A stretch of DNA of 64,000 nucleotides from Capnocytophaga periodontitidis (GTDB taxonomy: Bacteria; Bacteroidota; Bacteroidia; Flavobacteriales; Flavobacteriaceae): the NCBI RefSeq assembly GCF_016126015.1, contig NZ_JAEFDB010000003.1, positions 1-64,000 of the forward strand, given 5' to 3'. Both the position numbers and the translations under genes were made by a program. The notes below the pieces were generated by a model. That model saw only the letters and a list, made by a program, of their open reading frames with translations. It had not been told where the DNA came from and did not search any database. Numbering within the stretch: position 1 is the stretch's first letter; each line of letters opens with the position of its first letter. Of the stretch, positions 9,643 through 18,403 are shown one piece after another.

Positions 9643-10195
9643 AGAAAATACGATAGAAGAATTGTCTTTTTCATTACTCACAGAAGAACATATTATTAAG
9701 CCCTTTGATTGTGAAGATGAAGATTTGAATGATTTCCTATTCAAGGAAGCAATACCTTACCAAAAGCAAATGCTTGCTACTACTTTTATTGTAGAAAATA
9801 GTGAACGAACTTTAGGATTTTACAGTCTACTAAATGATAGTATGCAAATTAAAGAAGAATTATTCTCCTCTAAAAGTCAGTATAAAAAATTTGTAGGAGG
9901 ATTACTGCCACATCTCAAACGACATTTGAAGAATATTCCATCTCTAAAAATAGGACGTTTAGGAGTGGATAAAACTTATAAAGGAAAGGGATTAGGAAGA
10001 ATACTTCTCGAGGGAATTATTGCTAATTGCATAACTCTCAATAAAAAACAAGCCTGTCGATTGATAACAGTTGATGCTTACCGACAGGCATTTCCTTTCT
10101 ATGAAAGATTTGGCTTTCAATATATCTCCAATAATGATGAAAATGAAGAGGTACGACAAATGTTCCTCGACTTGATGACAATTTCTAACGACTAA
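9635..10195 (+). CDS. GNAT-family N-acetyltransferase (TacT-like)
   Basis: 186 aa. The acetyl-CoA binding loop is visible as RLGVDKTYKGKGLGRILL (about 108-125), followed by ITVDAY and FYERFGFQYIS, the sequence style of TacT/AtaT-class GNAT toxins that acetylate aminoacyl-tRNA. Downstream glnS encodes a tRNA synthetase from a separate start 19 nt later, so partial co-transcription is possible. A housekeeping acetyltransferase cannot be excluded, but the overlap with a 61-aa partner supports the toxin reading. Confidence 0.85.
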   Translation: MNKENTIEELSFSLLTEEHIIKPFDCEDEDLNDFLFKEAIPYQKQMLATTFIVENSERTLGFYSLLNDSMQIKEELFSSKSQYKKFVGGLLPHLKRHLKNIPSLKIGRLGVDKTYKGKGLGRILLEGIIANCITLNKKQACRLITVDAYRQAFPFYERFGFQYISNNDENEEVRQMFLDLMTISND

Positions 10196-10214
10196 CCCCC
10201 TAAACACTAAAAAA

Positions 10215-11903
10215 ATGTCAGAAGAATTAAAAGAACAACGCTCTAATAATTTTATAGAAAATATCATTGAGGAAGACCTCACTGCAGGTTTCCCCGCCAA
10301 CGCTTTGCGCTTTCGCTTCCCTCCAGAACCCAATGGCTACTTGCACCTCGGTCACGCTAGCTCTATCTGCCTCAACTTCGGATTGGGCTTGCGCTACAAC
10401 GCCCCTGTAAATTTGCGCTTCGACGACACCAACCCTTCTAAAGAAGAACAAGAATATGTAGATGCAATTCGTCGTGATGTAGAGTGGCTCGGATTCAAAT
10501 GGGATAAAGAATGCTATGCTTCCGACTATTTTCAAGAACTTTACGACTGGGCGGTAATGCTCATCAAACAAGGAAAAGCTTATGTCGATAAACAAACCTC
10601 CGAAGAAATTGCTGCTCAAAAAGGTACCCCTACTACAGCAGGAACCGAGAGCCCCTATCGCAATACCTCTCCTGAGGAAAACCTCGCCCTTTTTGAACGT
10701 ATGAAAAACGGTGAGTTCGAAAATGGTACCTATGTACTCCGCGCCAAAATAGATATGGCATCGCCTAATATGCTAATGCGCGACCCTATCATCTACCGTA
10801 TTATGAACGCTTCACACCACCGCACTGGTGACAAATGGCATATTTATCCTATGTACGACTGGGCGCACGGAGAAAGCGACTACCTCGAACAAATATCTCA
10901 CTCTCTCTGCACCTTAGAGTTTTTGCCTCACCGCGAACTATACGACTGGTTTTTAGATCAAGTATACGACAATACTCGTACACGCCCTAAACAACGTGAG
11001 TTTGCCCGCCGAAATCTCAGTCACACCATTGTGAGCAAACGAAAACTCTTGCAATTGGTAACCGAAAATTATGTGGCTGGCTGGGACGACCCTCGTATGC
11101 CTACTATCTCTGGTTTGCGCCGCCGTGGATATACCCCCGAAGCGATTCGCAAATTCGCTGATACCATTGGTATTGCCAAACGCGAAAACCTCATCGATGT
11201 ATCTCTTTTAGAATTCTGTGTGCGCGAAGACCTCAATAAAAAAGCAAACCGCGTAATGGCAGTACTCGACCCCGTGAAGGTAGTGATTACCAATTATCCT
11301 GAGGGACAAGAAGAATGGCTTGACGCCGAAAATAATCCCGAGGTTACCCCTATGACTTTCCGTAAAGTACCTTTTAGTCGTGAAATCTATATCGAGCGCG
11401 ACGACTTCCGCGAAGAAGCCGATAAAAAGTATTTTCGATTGAAATTAGGAGGTGAAGTACGCCTTAAAAATGCTTATATTATCAAAGCTGAAAGCGTAGT
11501 GAAAGATGCTCAAGGAAATATTACCGAAATTCATTGTACTTACGACCCCGAAAGCCGCAGTGGTAGTGGTACTGAGGCAAGTATGCGCAAGGTAAAAGGT
11601 ACATTGCATTGGGTATCAGTAACTCACGCTGTAGAAGCAGAAGCGCGCCTCTACGACCGTCTATTTACTGTTCCTGAACCCGATCACCAAGAAGATAGTT
11701 TCTTAAACTACATCAACCCCGATTCTCTAAAGGTGGTAACTGCTTATGTAGAGCCAAGTCTCAAAACTGCTCAAGCAGGCGACACAGTACAGTTCCAACG
11801 TTTGGGTTATTTCAGTGTAGACCCCGATACTACCCCCGAAAAATTGGTGTTCAACAAAACCGTCGGCTTAAAAGATACTTGGGAAAAAATAAAAAATGAA
11901 TAA
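10215..11903 (+). CDS. glnS: Glutaminyl-tRNA synthetase
   Basis: A 562-aa class I aminoacyl-tRNA synthetase that attaches Gln to tRNA-Gln. The HIGH motif appears as HLGH in FPPEPNGYLHLGHAS (about 35-49) and the KMSKS loop as VSKRK (about 273). The internal sequence PTISGLRRRGYTPEAIR is typical of bacterial/eukaryotic-type GlnRS rather than GluRS. The C-terminal beta-barrel anticodon domain is complete and no YqeY tail is fused. It starts 19 nt after the GNAT gene; no separate promoter box was found in the gap. Confidence 0.97.
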   Translation: MSEELKEQRSNNFIENIIEEDLTAGFPANALRFRFPPEPNGYLHLGHASSICLNFGLGLRYNAPVNLRFDDTNPSKEEQEYVDAIRRDVEWLGFKWDKECYASDYFQELYDWAVMLIKQGKAYVDKQTSEEIAAQKGTPTTAGTESPYRNTSPEENLALFERMKNGEFENGTYVLRAKIDMASPNMLMRDPIIYRIMNASHHRTGDKWHIYPMYDWAHGESDYLEQISHSLCTLEFLPHRELYDWFLDQVYDNTRTRPKQREFARRNLSHTIVSKRKLLQLVTENYVAGWDDPRMPTISGLRRRGYTPEAIRKFADTIGIAKRENLIDVSLLEFCVREDLNKKANRVMAVLDPVKVVITNYPEGQEEWLDAENNPEVTPMTFRKVPFSREIYIERDDFREEADKKYFRLKLGGEVRLKNAYIIKAESVVKDAQGNITEIHCTYDPESRSGSGTEASMRKVKGTLHWVSVTHAVEAEARLYDRLFTVPEPDHQEDSFLNYINPDSLKVVTAYVEPSLKTAQAGDTVQFQRLGYFSVDPDTTPEKLVFNKTVGLKDTWEKIKNE

Positions 11904-11935
11904 CTCTAAACTTTCATTCTACCTGTTAGCCTCAT

Positions 11936-11991
11936 CCGACTTGTCTGACTTGTCTGCCTTGTCTGATAACTCTGCTTTGTCCGACTTGTCC
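11936..11991 (+). repeat. Degenerate 9-bp tandem repeat
   Basis: After glnS, units of about 9 nt based on TGACTTGTC repeat (CGACTTGTC, TGACTTGTC, TGCCTTGTC, then degraded copies). No terminator hairpin is visible. Function unknown; possibly replication slippage. Confidence 0.7.
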
Positions 11992-12026
11992 CAATAGTCT
12001 AACAAAATTAATAAACCACTTTAAAA

Positions 12027-12587
12027 ATGACAACTTTTTTGAAACAAAAAGGAGGATATAAGAAATTACGTGTTTATCAAGTATCTGTGATTATTTATGA
12101 CATAACCTTTTATTTTGTGCAACACTTTCTTAAAAAAGGAGACCGCACCATTGACCAAATGTTGCAAGCAGCACGTTCTGGGAAACAGAATATTGCGGAA
12201 GGAAGTCAAGCAGCTACCACTTCTGCCGAAACAGAAATAAAGCTAACAAATGTTGCAAAAGCGAGTCTTGAAGAGCTATTGCTTGATTATGAAGATTATT
12301 TAAGAGTACGAAATAAAGTTCAATGGAAAAAGGGGCATCCTCGTTTTGAGAAAGTTCGTGCTTTTGCCCGTAGTCAAGAAATCTCTTGGAGGTATCCTAC
12401 TTTACTCCCTAAATGTGATGATGAAGCATTGGCAAACCTCTGTATCACTCTCATTCAACAAGCAACTTATATGCTTAGACATTTAATAGAAAAACAACAA
12501 GAAATGTTTTTACCACAAGGAGGTATAAGAGAACAAATGTCTTTCGCAAGAAGTAAAAATAAGTATCTCAATGAAAAATTTGATTAA
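12027..12587 (+). CDS. Four-helix-bundle protein with suffix domain
   Basis: 186 aa. The N-terminal part (KLRVYQVSVIIYDITFYFV, then ARSGKQNIAEGSQAA and EAEIKLTNVAKASLEELL-type sequence) belongs to the four-helix-bundle family related to 23S rRNA intervening-sequence proteins; the remaining part fits the suffix-type extension known from Bacteroidota. The all-helical composition agrees. Molecular function is unknown. It starts 36 nt after the repeat region; no clear TAnnTTTG box precedes it. Confidence 0.85.
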   Translation: MTTFLKQKGGYKKLRVYQVSVIIYDITFYFVQHFLKKGDRTIDQMLQAARSGKQNIAEGSQAATTSAETEIKLTNVAKASLEELLLDYEDYLRVRNKVQWKKGHPRFEKVRAFARSQEISWRYPTLLPKCDDEALANLCITLIQQATYMLRHLIEKQQEMFLPQGGIREQMSFARSKNKYLNEKFD

Positions 12588-12610
12588 TCTATAATTAATT
12601 CATACCTTTG
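12580..12610 (+). promoter_or_regulatory. Promoter of the ACP/Dar operon
   Basis: TTG at 12580-12582, 20-nt spacer, TACCTTTG at 12603-12610; the ACP ATG follows at 12645. The -33 box overlaps the end of the preceding gene. Confidence 0.7.
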
Positions 12611-12644
12611 TCCCTTTTTAAAAAGTATATTAAAAACCGTAATA

Positions 12645-12893
12645 ATGAACAGACAGGAAATAATAGACCTTACTACCCGTATTTTTGTAGATGAATTTGA
12701 AGTAGATGGTAGCGTGATTGCTCCCGAGGCTAACTTCCGCGAATCTTTAGGATTAGATAGCCTCGACTACGTAGATTTGGTGGTGATGATTGAACAAGAA
12801 TTCGGTGTGAAATTGGTAGAAGCCGATTTCAAACCTATCGTAACCTTCAACGACTTTTATACTACCTTAGAAAATAAAGTGAATGCACACTAA
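12645..12893 (+). CDS. Acyl carrier protein of the dialkylresorcinol locus
   Basis: 82 aa. The phosphopantetheine attachment Ser lies in the canonical DSLDYVDLV context (LGLDSL, about residue 38). Acidic helical protein of normal ACP length. It is the first gene of an operon with an acyltransferase and DarA/DarB-like enzymes, so it probably carries the acyl chains for the pigment pathway rather than for primary fatty-acid synthesis. Its stop overlaps the next start by 11 nt. Confidence 0.93.
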   Translation: MNRQEIIDLTTRIFVDEFEVDGSVIAPEANFRESLGLDSLDYVDLVVMIEQEFGVKLVEADFKPIVTFNDFYTTLENKVNAH

Positions 12894-13782
12894 CGACGAA
12901 GGCAAGACCAAATGGCAAGGAAAGTCTAAAGGAAATGTATTAGGCTATAGCATCTTTGTATGGTTGATGAAACACTTAGGTATTTACGCCGCTTATACCT
13001 TATTGGTATTTGTGGCTTTCTACTATTTTCTATTTGAGTGGCGATCCAATGGCTATATGTATTACTATTTCCGCCATCGCTTGGGATATAATCCCCTCAA
13101 AGCTGTCGTTTGCCTCTACCTCAATTACTTTACTTTCGGACAAACTATTATTGATAAAATCGCTATTTTAGCAGGACTCGAAGATAAATTTACTTATGAG
13201 TTCGATGGTGTCGAAAATTTGTATAAACTCCTCGACCAGCAACAAAGTGGCGTACTCATTTCCGCACATATCGGTAACTTTGAAATAGCCGAACCTTTTT
13301 TTAGAAAAATAGATCTCAATTTGCAAATCAGTACGGTAACTACCGATATGGAACACTCCGTAATCAAAGAGTATTTGGAGTCGATTTCTAAAAATAAACC
13401 CTCGAATCAGTTTATCTATGTAAAAGAAGATATGTCACATATCTTCAAAATCAACGATGCTATTGGCGATAACAAGATAGTGTGTTTCACCGGCGACCGA
13501 TATTTTGAGGGAGTGCGTTCGCTCAAAGGAACGTTGTTGGGTGCAGAAGCTACCTTCCCCGCAGGTCCTTTCTTTATAGCCTCCCGCTTGAAAGTGCCAG
13601 TGCTTTTCGTCTATGTGATGAAGGAAAGTAGGTTGCATTACCACCTATATGCCCAAGTAGCTGAGGTGAAAGGGCGCGATGCTCAAGCATTGCTGGATGC
13701 CTATACCGAAAATATGGAGCAGATGCTCAAAAAGTACCCGCTACAATGGTTTAACTATTTCAACTTTTGGGATGAACAATGA
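12883..13782 (+). CDS. Lysophospholipid/lipid A-type acyltransferase
   Basis: 299 aa, LpxL/HtrB-like family. One N-terminal membrane segment (about 30-55; YTLLVFVAFYYFLFEW) and the HxxxxE catalytic motif in ISAHIGNFEIAEPFF (about 125-139). Later FTGDRYFEG and FPAGPFFIASRLKVPVLFVYV match the substrate-binding half. In flexirubin-type loci such an enzyme is thought to transfer the finished acyl group from ACP. It overlaps the ACP gene upstream and the DarA gene downstream by 4 nt (ATGA). Confidence 0.9.
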   Translation: MHTNDEGKTKWQGKSKGNVLGYSIFVWLMKHLGIYAAYTLLVFVAFYYFLFEWRSNGYMYYYFRHRLGYNPLKAVVCLYLNYFTFGQTIIDKIAILAGLEDKFTYEFDGVENLYKLLDQQQSGVLISAHIGNFEIAEPFFRKIDLNLQISTVTTDMEHSVIKEYLESISKNKPSNQFIYVKEDMSHIFKINDAIGDNKIVCFTGDRYFEGVRSLKGTLLGAEATFPAGPFFIASRLKVPVLFVYVMKESRLHYHLYAQVAEVKGRDAQALLDAYTENMEQMLKKYPLQWFNYFNFWDEQ

Positions 13783-14669
13783 AACGCGTATTAGTAGTAT
13801 ATTATACCCAATCGGGGCAACTTAAAGAGATTATCGATAGTGTACTATCCCCACTCACGGAGGTAACTATCGACTTTTTGCCTATTGATACTGCGACTCC
13901 TTTCCCTTTTCCGTGGACAGACGATACATTCTTTGACGCCTTCCCCGAATCCTACTTGCAAATTCCCCAACCTCTACAACCTTTTAACCTCCCCCATACC
14001 GATTACGATTTAGTGATTTTGGGCTACCAAGTGTGGTATCTCTCGCCTTCTATCCCATTGAGTTCTTTTTTGCAACACCCCGAAGCTAAAAAACTCCTCA
14101 GTGGCAAACCTGTCATCACCATTTCAGGCACACGCAATATGTGGGTGATGGCGCACCAGAAAGTAAAAAAACTCTTAACCGATTGTGGGGCACATTTAGT
14201 AGGTAATATTGCCCTTACCGATAGGCATCACAATCATATCAGTGTGATTACCATTGTACAATGGCTCTTTTCAGGCGACAAGAACAAACGCTATCTCGGT
14301 GTGTTCCCCAAAGCAGGTGTTGCTGATAAAGATGTACAAGGTGCGAGTGTATACGGCTCTCTCATTGCCCCTCACCTGCAAACCGATGATTACACAGGAC
14401 TGCAGCAAGCAATAGTAGCCCACGGAGGTGTGCATTACAAGCGTTTTCTCCTTTCGGCAGAGAAGAAAGGCAACCGCCTTTTCGGCATCTGGGCAAAGAT
14501 GATTTACGGCAGTAAGAAGCGTAAATTCCTGCTAAAATGCTTCCGCATCTATTTGTATATTGCTATTTGGGTGCTAATGCCTATAGTATGGTTGCTGTAT
14601 TGGCTCACCTATCCACTATTCTTTTGGAAAGTAGAGAGGGAGGTGAAGAAATTGATAATTAAGAAATAA
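13779..14669 (+). CDS. darA: DarA-like dialkylresorcinol condensing enzyme
   Basis: 296 aa. The N-terminal half has a flavodoxin/NAD(P)H-reductase-like fold (RVLVVYYTQSGQ at the start, YDLVILGYQVWYLSPSIPLSS in the middle) and the C-terminus contains a membrane-associated hydrophobic segment (IYLYIAIWVLMPIVWLLYWL). This combination marks the family annotated as dialkylresorcinol condensing enzyme DarA in Bacteroidota pigment clusters, which acts with DarB to join two acyl chains into the resorcinol ring. Start overlaps the acyltransferase stop. Confidence 0.83.
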   Translation: MKRVLVVYYTQSGQLKEIIDSVLSPLTEVTIDFLPIDTATPFPFPWTDDTFFDAFPESYLQIPQPLQPFNLPHTDYDLVILGYQVWYLSPSIPLSSFLQHPEAKKLLSGKPVITISGTRNMWVMAHQKVKKLLTDCGAHLVGNIALTDRHHNHISVITIVQWLFSGDKNKRYLGVFPKAGVADKDVQGASVYGSLIAPHLQTDDYTGLQQAIVAHGGVHYKRFLLSAEKKGNRLFGIWAKMIYGSKKRKFLLKCFRIYLYIAIWVLMPIVWLLYWLTYPLFFWKVEREVKKLIIKK

Positions 14670-14687
14670 AAATAAAAAAATAAGAAA

Positions 14688-16466
14688 ATGGAAGAGATTT
14701 TTAAACCTAACAGTCTATCAATAAAAGAAATATTTGGGAATGCTGATAGTTTATATCAGATTCCAAGATATCAACGCCCTTATTCTTGGGGAGATGAACA
14801 ATTGGAGAAGTTATGGGAAGATTTGGTAGATGCCAAAGAGAATGAGCCTAATTATTTTTTAGGTTCCATTATCACCGCAAAACCTGAAGATAATAATAAC
14901 TATTTGGATATAGTAGATGGGCAACAAAGATTAACGACTTTAACTATTTTACTTTGTGTTTATAGAGATTTATATCCTGAAATAAATAACGATATTTTGG
15001 AGGAAGACCCATTTGCTATTGATGGAAAAACTGTTAGTAATTCTATCAAGTTCAATGATAGATTCCAAAGATTACGTTTGCGTACGCACTCTAATCATCA
15101 GAGTGATTTCGATAAATTGATACTTTCAGAAAATGCTACTGTTGATCTTAAAGAAATAAGGAAACCTACAAAACAGGATTTAAGGAAAGATGAGCCCAAA
15201 TTTAAGTTTAAAAATTCCGCTTTCTTTTTTAGAGAAAAACTTACTTCTATCGGTGAGAAAGAAGCAGGAGAACTATTGAATTATCTTTTTAATAAAGTAA
15301 AGATTATAAGAATAGATTGTAAGTCTGTTTCTTTTGCTATCAAGTTATTTCAAGTACTAAATGACAGAGGACTTGATTTGTCAAATTCTGATTTAATAAA
15401 AAGTTTCTTAATTGAAAAGATACAGAAAAAGTATAATGATGAAAGTGAAATAAGAAAACAAAAAGAAGAACAGTTTATGGATGATTGGAAAGAGTGTGAA
15501 AACTGTTCAAATAATACAGAGACAACTCTAAACGATTTATTCGTTATGTATGAATATTATCTGTTAGCACAAAACCCTAAAAAATCATTGTATGATGAAT
15601 TGAGAAATGAGTTGAAGGATAAAGATTCTAATGAAACTATAGCAGATATTAAGAATTTTATCCGCACTTATCAAACTGAAATTTTTGACAAAGAGAATAA
15701 AATAATATATTCTTTTTTCTATATTCCTTGGGGAATGTATTGGAGAACTATATTGCTAACAGCATTAAAAGAAAAATATTCTGAATATGAAGAGTTTGTA
15801 AAAGCTTTTAGACGTTATTACTATCTGAATTGGATAGCAGGGAATACCCTATCTAAAATCAAGCAGACCTCTTTTAATCTTATTAAATCAATAAAAGAGA
15901 AAAAAACTTTGCAAAATATTAAGGAAGAATTGAACAATAGTTTAGTTTCTGACAATACTATCAGAAAAGCTATTGAAAATCTAAGTGGGGATATTTATAA
16001 TGAAAAATGGTGTAAACCTCTCTTATTTTTAATAGAATATAATCAAACAGATGATTCAAATATCTCTTTTTTGGATATAGCCAATAGGAATGTACAAGTG
16101 GAACATATATTACCTCAAAAATATTATAATAATGAAGATTGGAAAACTATTTTTGAGAAAAATGATGAAACTAATAGTTGGCTAAATTCTGGACGAAACT
16201 TAACTCTTTTAAGTGGGAAGAAAAATGTTGAAGCAGGAAATAGAGATTTTGAAACAAAAATTAAATCTTATACAGGTAAAGGTTTCTATTCAAATAACCA
16301 AGAAGGTATTACAGCATTCCGAATGACTCAACAAATAGTAGACAACTATAATAAAGGACTATTTGGTAAACAGTGGAATAAAGAAGCTTTGAAAGATAGA
16401 TGGAATTGGTTCTGTGCTCAGGTAGAAAACATTTTAGAAATTGATTTAACTGAAATAAAAGAATAA
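14688..16466 (+). CDS. DUF262/DUF1524 nuclease, GmrSD-like type IV restriction protein
   Basis: 592 aa single-chain protein. The N-terminal DUF262 (ParB/Srx-like nucleotide-binding) domain shows IPRYQRPYSWGDEQLEKLW (about 25-44) and DIVDGQQRLTTLTILL (about 72-88). The C-terminal DUF1524 HNH-like nuclease shows VEHILPQKYY (about 470) and GRNLTLLSGKKNVEAGNR (about 500-518). GmrSD-type enzymes cleave modified phage DNA using NTP. The gene is visibly more A+T-rich than its neighbours and splits darA from darB, which suggests horizontal insertion. It begins 18 nt after darA and precedes a 77-aa gene by 4 nt. Confidence 0.9.
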   Translation: MEEIFKPNSLSIKEIFGNADSLYQIPRYQRPYSWGDEQLEKLWEDLVDAKENEPNYFLGSIITAKPEDNNNYLDIVDGQQRLTTLTILLCVYRDLYPEINNDILEEDPFAIDGKTVSNSIKFNDRFQRLRLRTHSNHQSDFDKLILSENATVDLKEIRKPTKQDLRKDEPKFKFKNSAFFFREKLTSIGEKEAGELLNYLFNKVKIIRIDCKSVSFAIKLFQVLNDRGLDLSNSDLIKSFLIEKIQKKYNDESEIRKQKEEQFMDDWKECENCSNNTETTLNDLFVMYEYYLLAQNPKKSLYDELRNELKDKDSNETIADIKNFIRTYQTEIFDKENKIIYSFFYIPWGMYWRTILLTALKEKYSEYEEFVKAFRRYYYLNWIAGNTLSKIKQTSFNLIKSIKEKKTLQNIKEELNNSLVSDNTIRKAIENLSGDIYNEKWCKPLLFLIEYNQTDDSNISFLDIANRNVQVEHILPQKYYNNEDWKTIFEKNDETNSWLNSGRNLTLLSGKKNVEAGNRDFETKIKSYTGKGFYSNNQEGITAFRMTQQIVDNYNKGLFGKQWNKEALKDRWNWFCAQVENILEIDLTEIKE

Positions 16467-16470
16467 TAAA

Positions 16471-16704
16471 ATGGAACAACAAAATATTTCTGAAAATAAG
16501 AATCTGCAATTCGGACCGCACAAAGACCTATTAACAGTCGATATGCTACTGAACGGTTACGAGAGTTACGGTATTGGATGGCTACAACAAACAATGGACG
16601 GACTCTTGGCGGCGAGACGTTCAAAAGAATTTATGAATTCTTTAACAACAGAACAAGCAAAAGATTATATGGAACAACAAGCAAAGAGGTCTGGAACTTT
16701 GTAG
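16471..16704 (+). CDS. Small protein of unknown function between DUF262 gene and darB
   Basis: 77 aa, no family recognised. Sequence contains GPHKDLLTVDMLLNGYESYG, a helical middle (WLQQTMDGLLAARRSKEF) and a polar tail. The ATG lies 4 nt after the DUF262 stop, so it is probably translated with it. It could be a partner or regulator of the nuclease, or a native small gene of the Dar locus; the sequence does not decide. Confidence 0.6.
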   Translation: MEQQNISENKNLQFGPHKDLLTVDMLLNGYESYGIGWLQQTMDGLLAARRSKEFMNSLTTEQAKDYMEQQAKRSGTL

Positions 16705-16740
16705 TAGTTGTTTTCAATAACAACCTGTTACCTGAATAAT

Positions 16741-17868
16741 ATGAATGTCTATATAACAAAAGCAAGTAAATATTTACCTAACAATCCCATTGGCAATGAG
16801 CAAATGGAGACTTTCTTAGGTCTCATAAACCAAAATGCCTCTAAAGCGCGACGCCTCGTGCTACGCAACAATGGTATTCTTACGCGTTACTATGCCCTCG
16901 ACGAGCAAGGTAACCCTACTCATAACAACGCCCAGCTTACGGCTTTGGCAGTACAAAATCTATTGGATGGCGAAGTGCCTTGGGATACTATCGAGGTGCT
17001 CTCTTGCGGTACCTCTACCCCCGATGTGCTCTTGCCCTCACACACTGCTATGGTACACGGCATTTTGGGCGGACACTCAGTAGAACTGAATGCCTCTTCA
17101 GGGGTGTGTAACTCAGGAATGAATGCCCTCAAATTTGGATACTTATCAGTAAAGGCAGGCAATAGTGTCAATGCAGTATGCACAGGCTCTGAACGTGTAT
17201 CGGCGTGGTTGCGTGCCGATAAATACGAAAACGAAGTACAACTCTTAGCCGAGTTGGAAGCACACCCTGCTATCGCCTTTAAAAAAGATTTCTTGCGCTT
17301 TATGCTCTCCGATGGGGCAGGGGCTTTTCTGTTAGAAAACAAACCGCGTGAAGGCGCTTTGCAAATAGAGTGGATGGACGCTTATTCGTATGCTCACGAG
17401 CTCGAAGCGTGTATGTATGCCGGTGGCGACAAGCTCCCCGATGGCAACCTCAAAGCTTGGAGTGAATACCCTGCCGAAGCGTGGCTTAGTGAATCTATCT
17501 TTGCTATCAAGCAAGATGTGAAGCTACTCAATGAGAATATTTTGCTAAAAGGCGCTGAAAGTATGCGGGCAACCTTAGATAAACACCAACTATCGGCAGA
17601 TGATATTACTTATTTCTTGCCTCATATCTCGTCTTGTTATTTCAAAGAACGCTTGTATGAAGCCCTCAAAATAGTAGGTATCGACCTTCCGTTAGAACGT
17701 TGGTTTATCAACCTCCCCGAAGTAGGCAATGTAGGCTCTGCTTCCGCTTATTTGATGTTAGAAGCCTTGATGCATTCAGGGAAACTCAAAACGGGCGATA
17801 CTGTTTTGCTATCAGTGCCCGAGAGTGGTAGATTCTCCTATTCTTACGCTTTCTTGAGAGTAGTATAG
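16741..17868 (+). CDS. darB: DarB-like beta-ketoacyl-ACP synthase III
   Basis: About 375 aa, thiolase-fold KAS III family. The active-site Cys is in SSGVCNSGMNALKFGYL, the catalytic His in YFLPHISS, and the Asn in LPEVGNVGSASAYLML. In dialkylresorcinol biosynthesis DarB condenses two beta-ketoacyl thioesters. I use the ATG at 16741 (MNVYITKASKYLPN); an upstream start at 16708 adds residues unlike the family. A short repeat (AGCCCCCGTTCC) begins at its stop. Confidence 0.88.
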   Translation: MNVYITKASKYLPNNPIGNEQMETFLGLINQNASKARRLVLRNNGILTRYYALDEQGNPTHNNAQLTALAVQNLLDGEVPWDTIEVLSCGTSTPDVLLPSHTAMVHGILGGHSVELNASSGVCNSGMNALKFGYLSVKAGNSVNAVCTGSERVSAWLRADKYENEVQLLAELEAHPAIAFKKDFLRFMLSDGAGAFLLENKPREGALQIEWMDAYSYAHELEACMYAGGDKLPDGNLKAWSEYPAEAWLSESIFAIKQDVKLLNENILLKGAESMRATLDKHQLSADDITYFLPHISSCYFKERLYEALKIVGIDLPLERWFINLPEVGNVGSASAYLMLEALMHSGKLKTGDTVLLSVPESGRFSYSYAFLRVV

Positions 17869-17893
17869 CCCCCGTTCCCCCGAAGGGGGACAA
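17867..17893. repeat. Dispersed C-rich hairpin repeat, copy 1
   Basis: CCCCCGAAGGGGG hairpin within a 27-nt element that recurs with one mismatch at 23428-23454. Copy 1 abuts the darB stop and may act as a terminator/attenuator, though no T tract follows. Confidence 0.7.
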
Positions 17894-17939
17894 TCCTTAA
17901 TTGCGTCATACACTTTGCCAAGGTTGAATAGAACAACTT

Positions 17940-18374
17940 ATGAAATTACCAATTACAGATAAAAACGAAATTCTCACCCTTATACCCCAGCGCACTCCCA
18001 TTGTAATGGTAGATGCTCTTTGGGAATATACCCCTACCGAGGGAGTGGCAGGGCTCACCATTGCCCACAACAACCTCTTTGTACAGCAAGGGATATTTTT
18101 AGAAAGCGGACTTATAGAGCACATTGCCCAAAGCATTGCCTTGCACAAAGGTTATTACTACTATCTCAACGGAAAACCTGCTCCTATGGGGTATATAGGA
18201 GCGATTAAAAATATAGAAATACAATCACTACCCAAAGTAGGCGATACGCTTAAAACACACATCACCATTCTCCAAGAGTTTATGGAGGTGACCCTCGTGA
18301 CAATGCAAACCTTTATAGGTGATACCCTCATCGCTCAAGGCGAAATGAAAACCGTACTCGCACCCAATTCCTAA
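17940..18374 (+). CDS. Hotdog-fold 3-hydroxyacyl-ACP dehydratase-like protein (first copy)
   Basis: 144 aa. FabZ/ApeI-like hotdog: LIPQRTPIVMVDALWEY at the start replaces the usual H-R-P-P-M motif, and the central helix is SGLIEHIAQSIALHKGYYY. Such small dehydratases occur in tandem in flexirubin and aryl-polyene loci, where they remove water from the growing chain. It follows darB after 71 nt and has a second copy immediately downstream. Confidence 0.8.
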   Translation: MKLPITDKNEILTLIPQRTPIVMVDALWEYTPTEGVAGLTIAHNNLFVQQGIFLESGLIEHIAQSIALHKGYYYYLNGKPAPMGYIGAIKNIEIQSLPKVGDTLKTHITILQEFMEVTLVTMQTFIGDTLIAQGEMKTVLAPNS

Positions 18375-18403
18375 CTCTTAATACCTAATACCTGACACCT
18401 AAT
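18371..18403 (+). repeat. Short AATACCTAATACCTGACACC-type repeat
   Basis: Intergenic string of CTAA/ACCT units between the two dehydratase genes. A close relative (CTAATACCTAAAACCTGACA) lies at 52477-52504. Such low-complexity spacers are common in Bacteroidota. Confidence 0.55.

Noticed and set aside
10227-10619. Minus-strand frame inside glnS
   Set aside because: Shadow frame over a highly conserved tRNA-synthetase gene.
11936-11991. CRISPR array
   Set aside because: Repeat units are about 9 nt, degenerate and contiguous, with no spacers and no cas genes.
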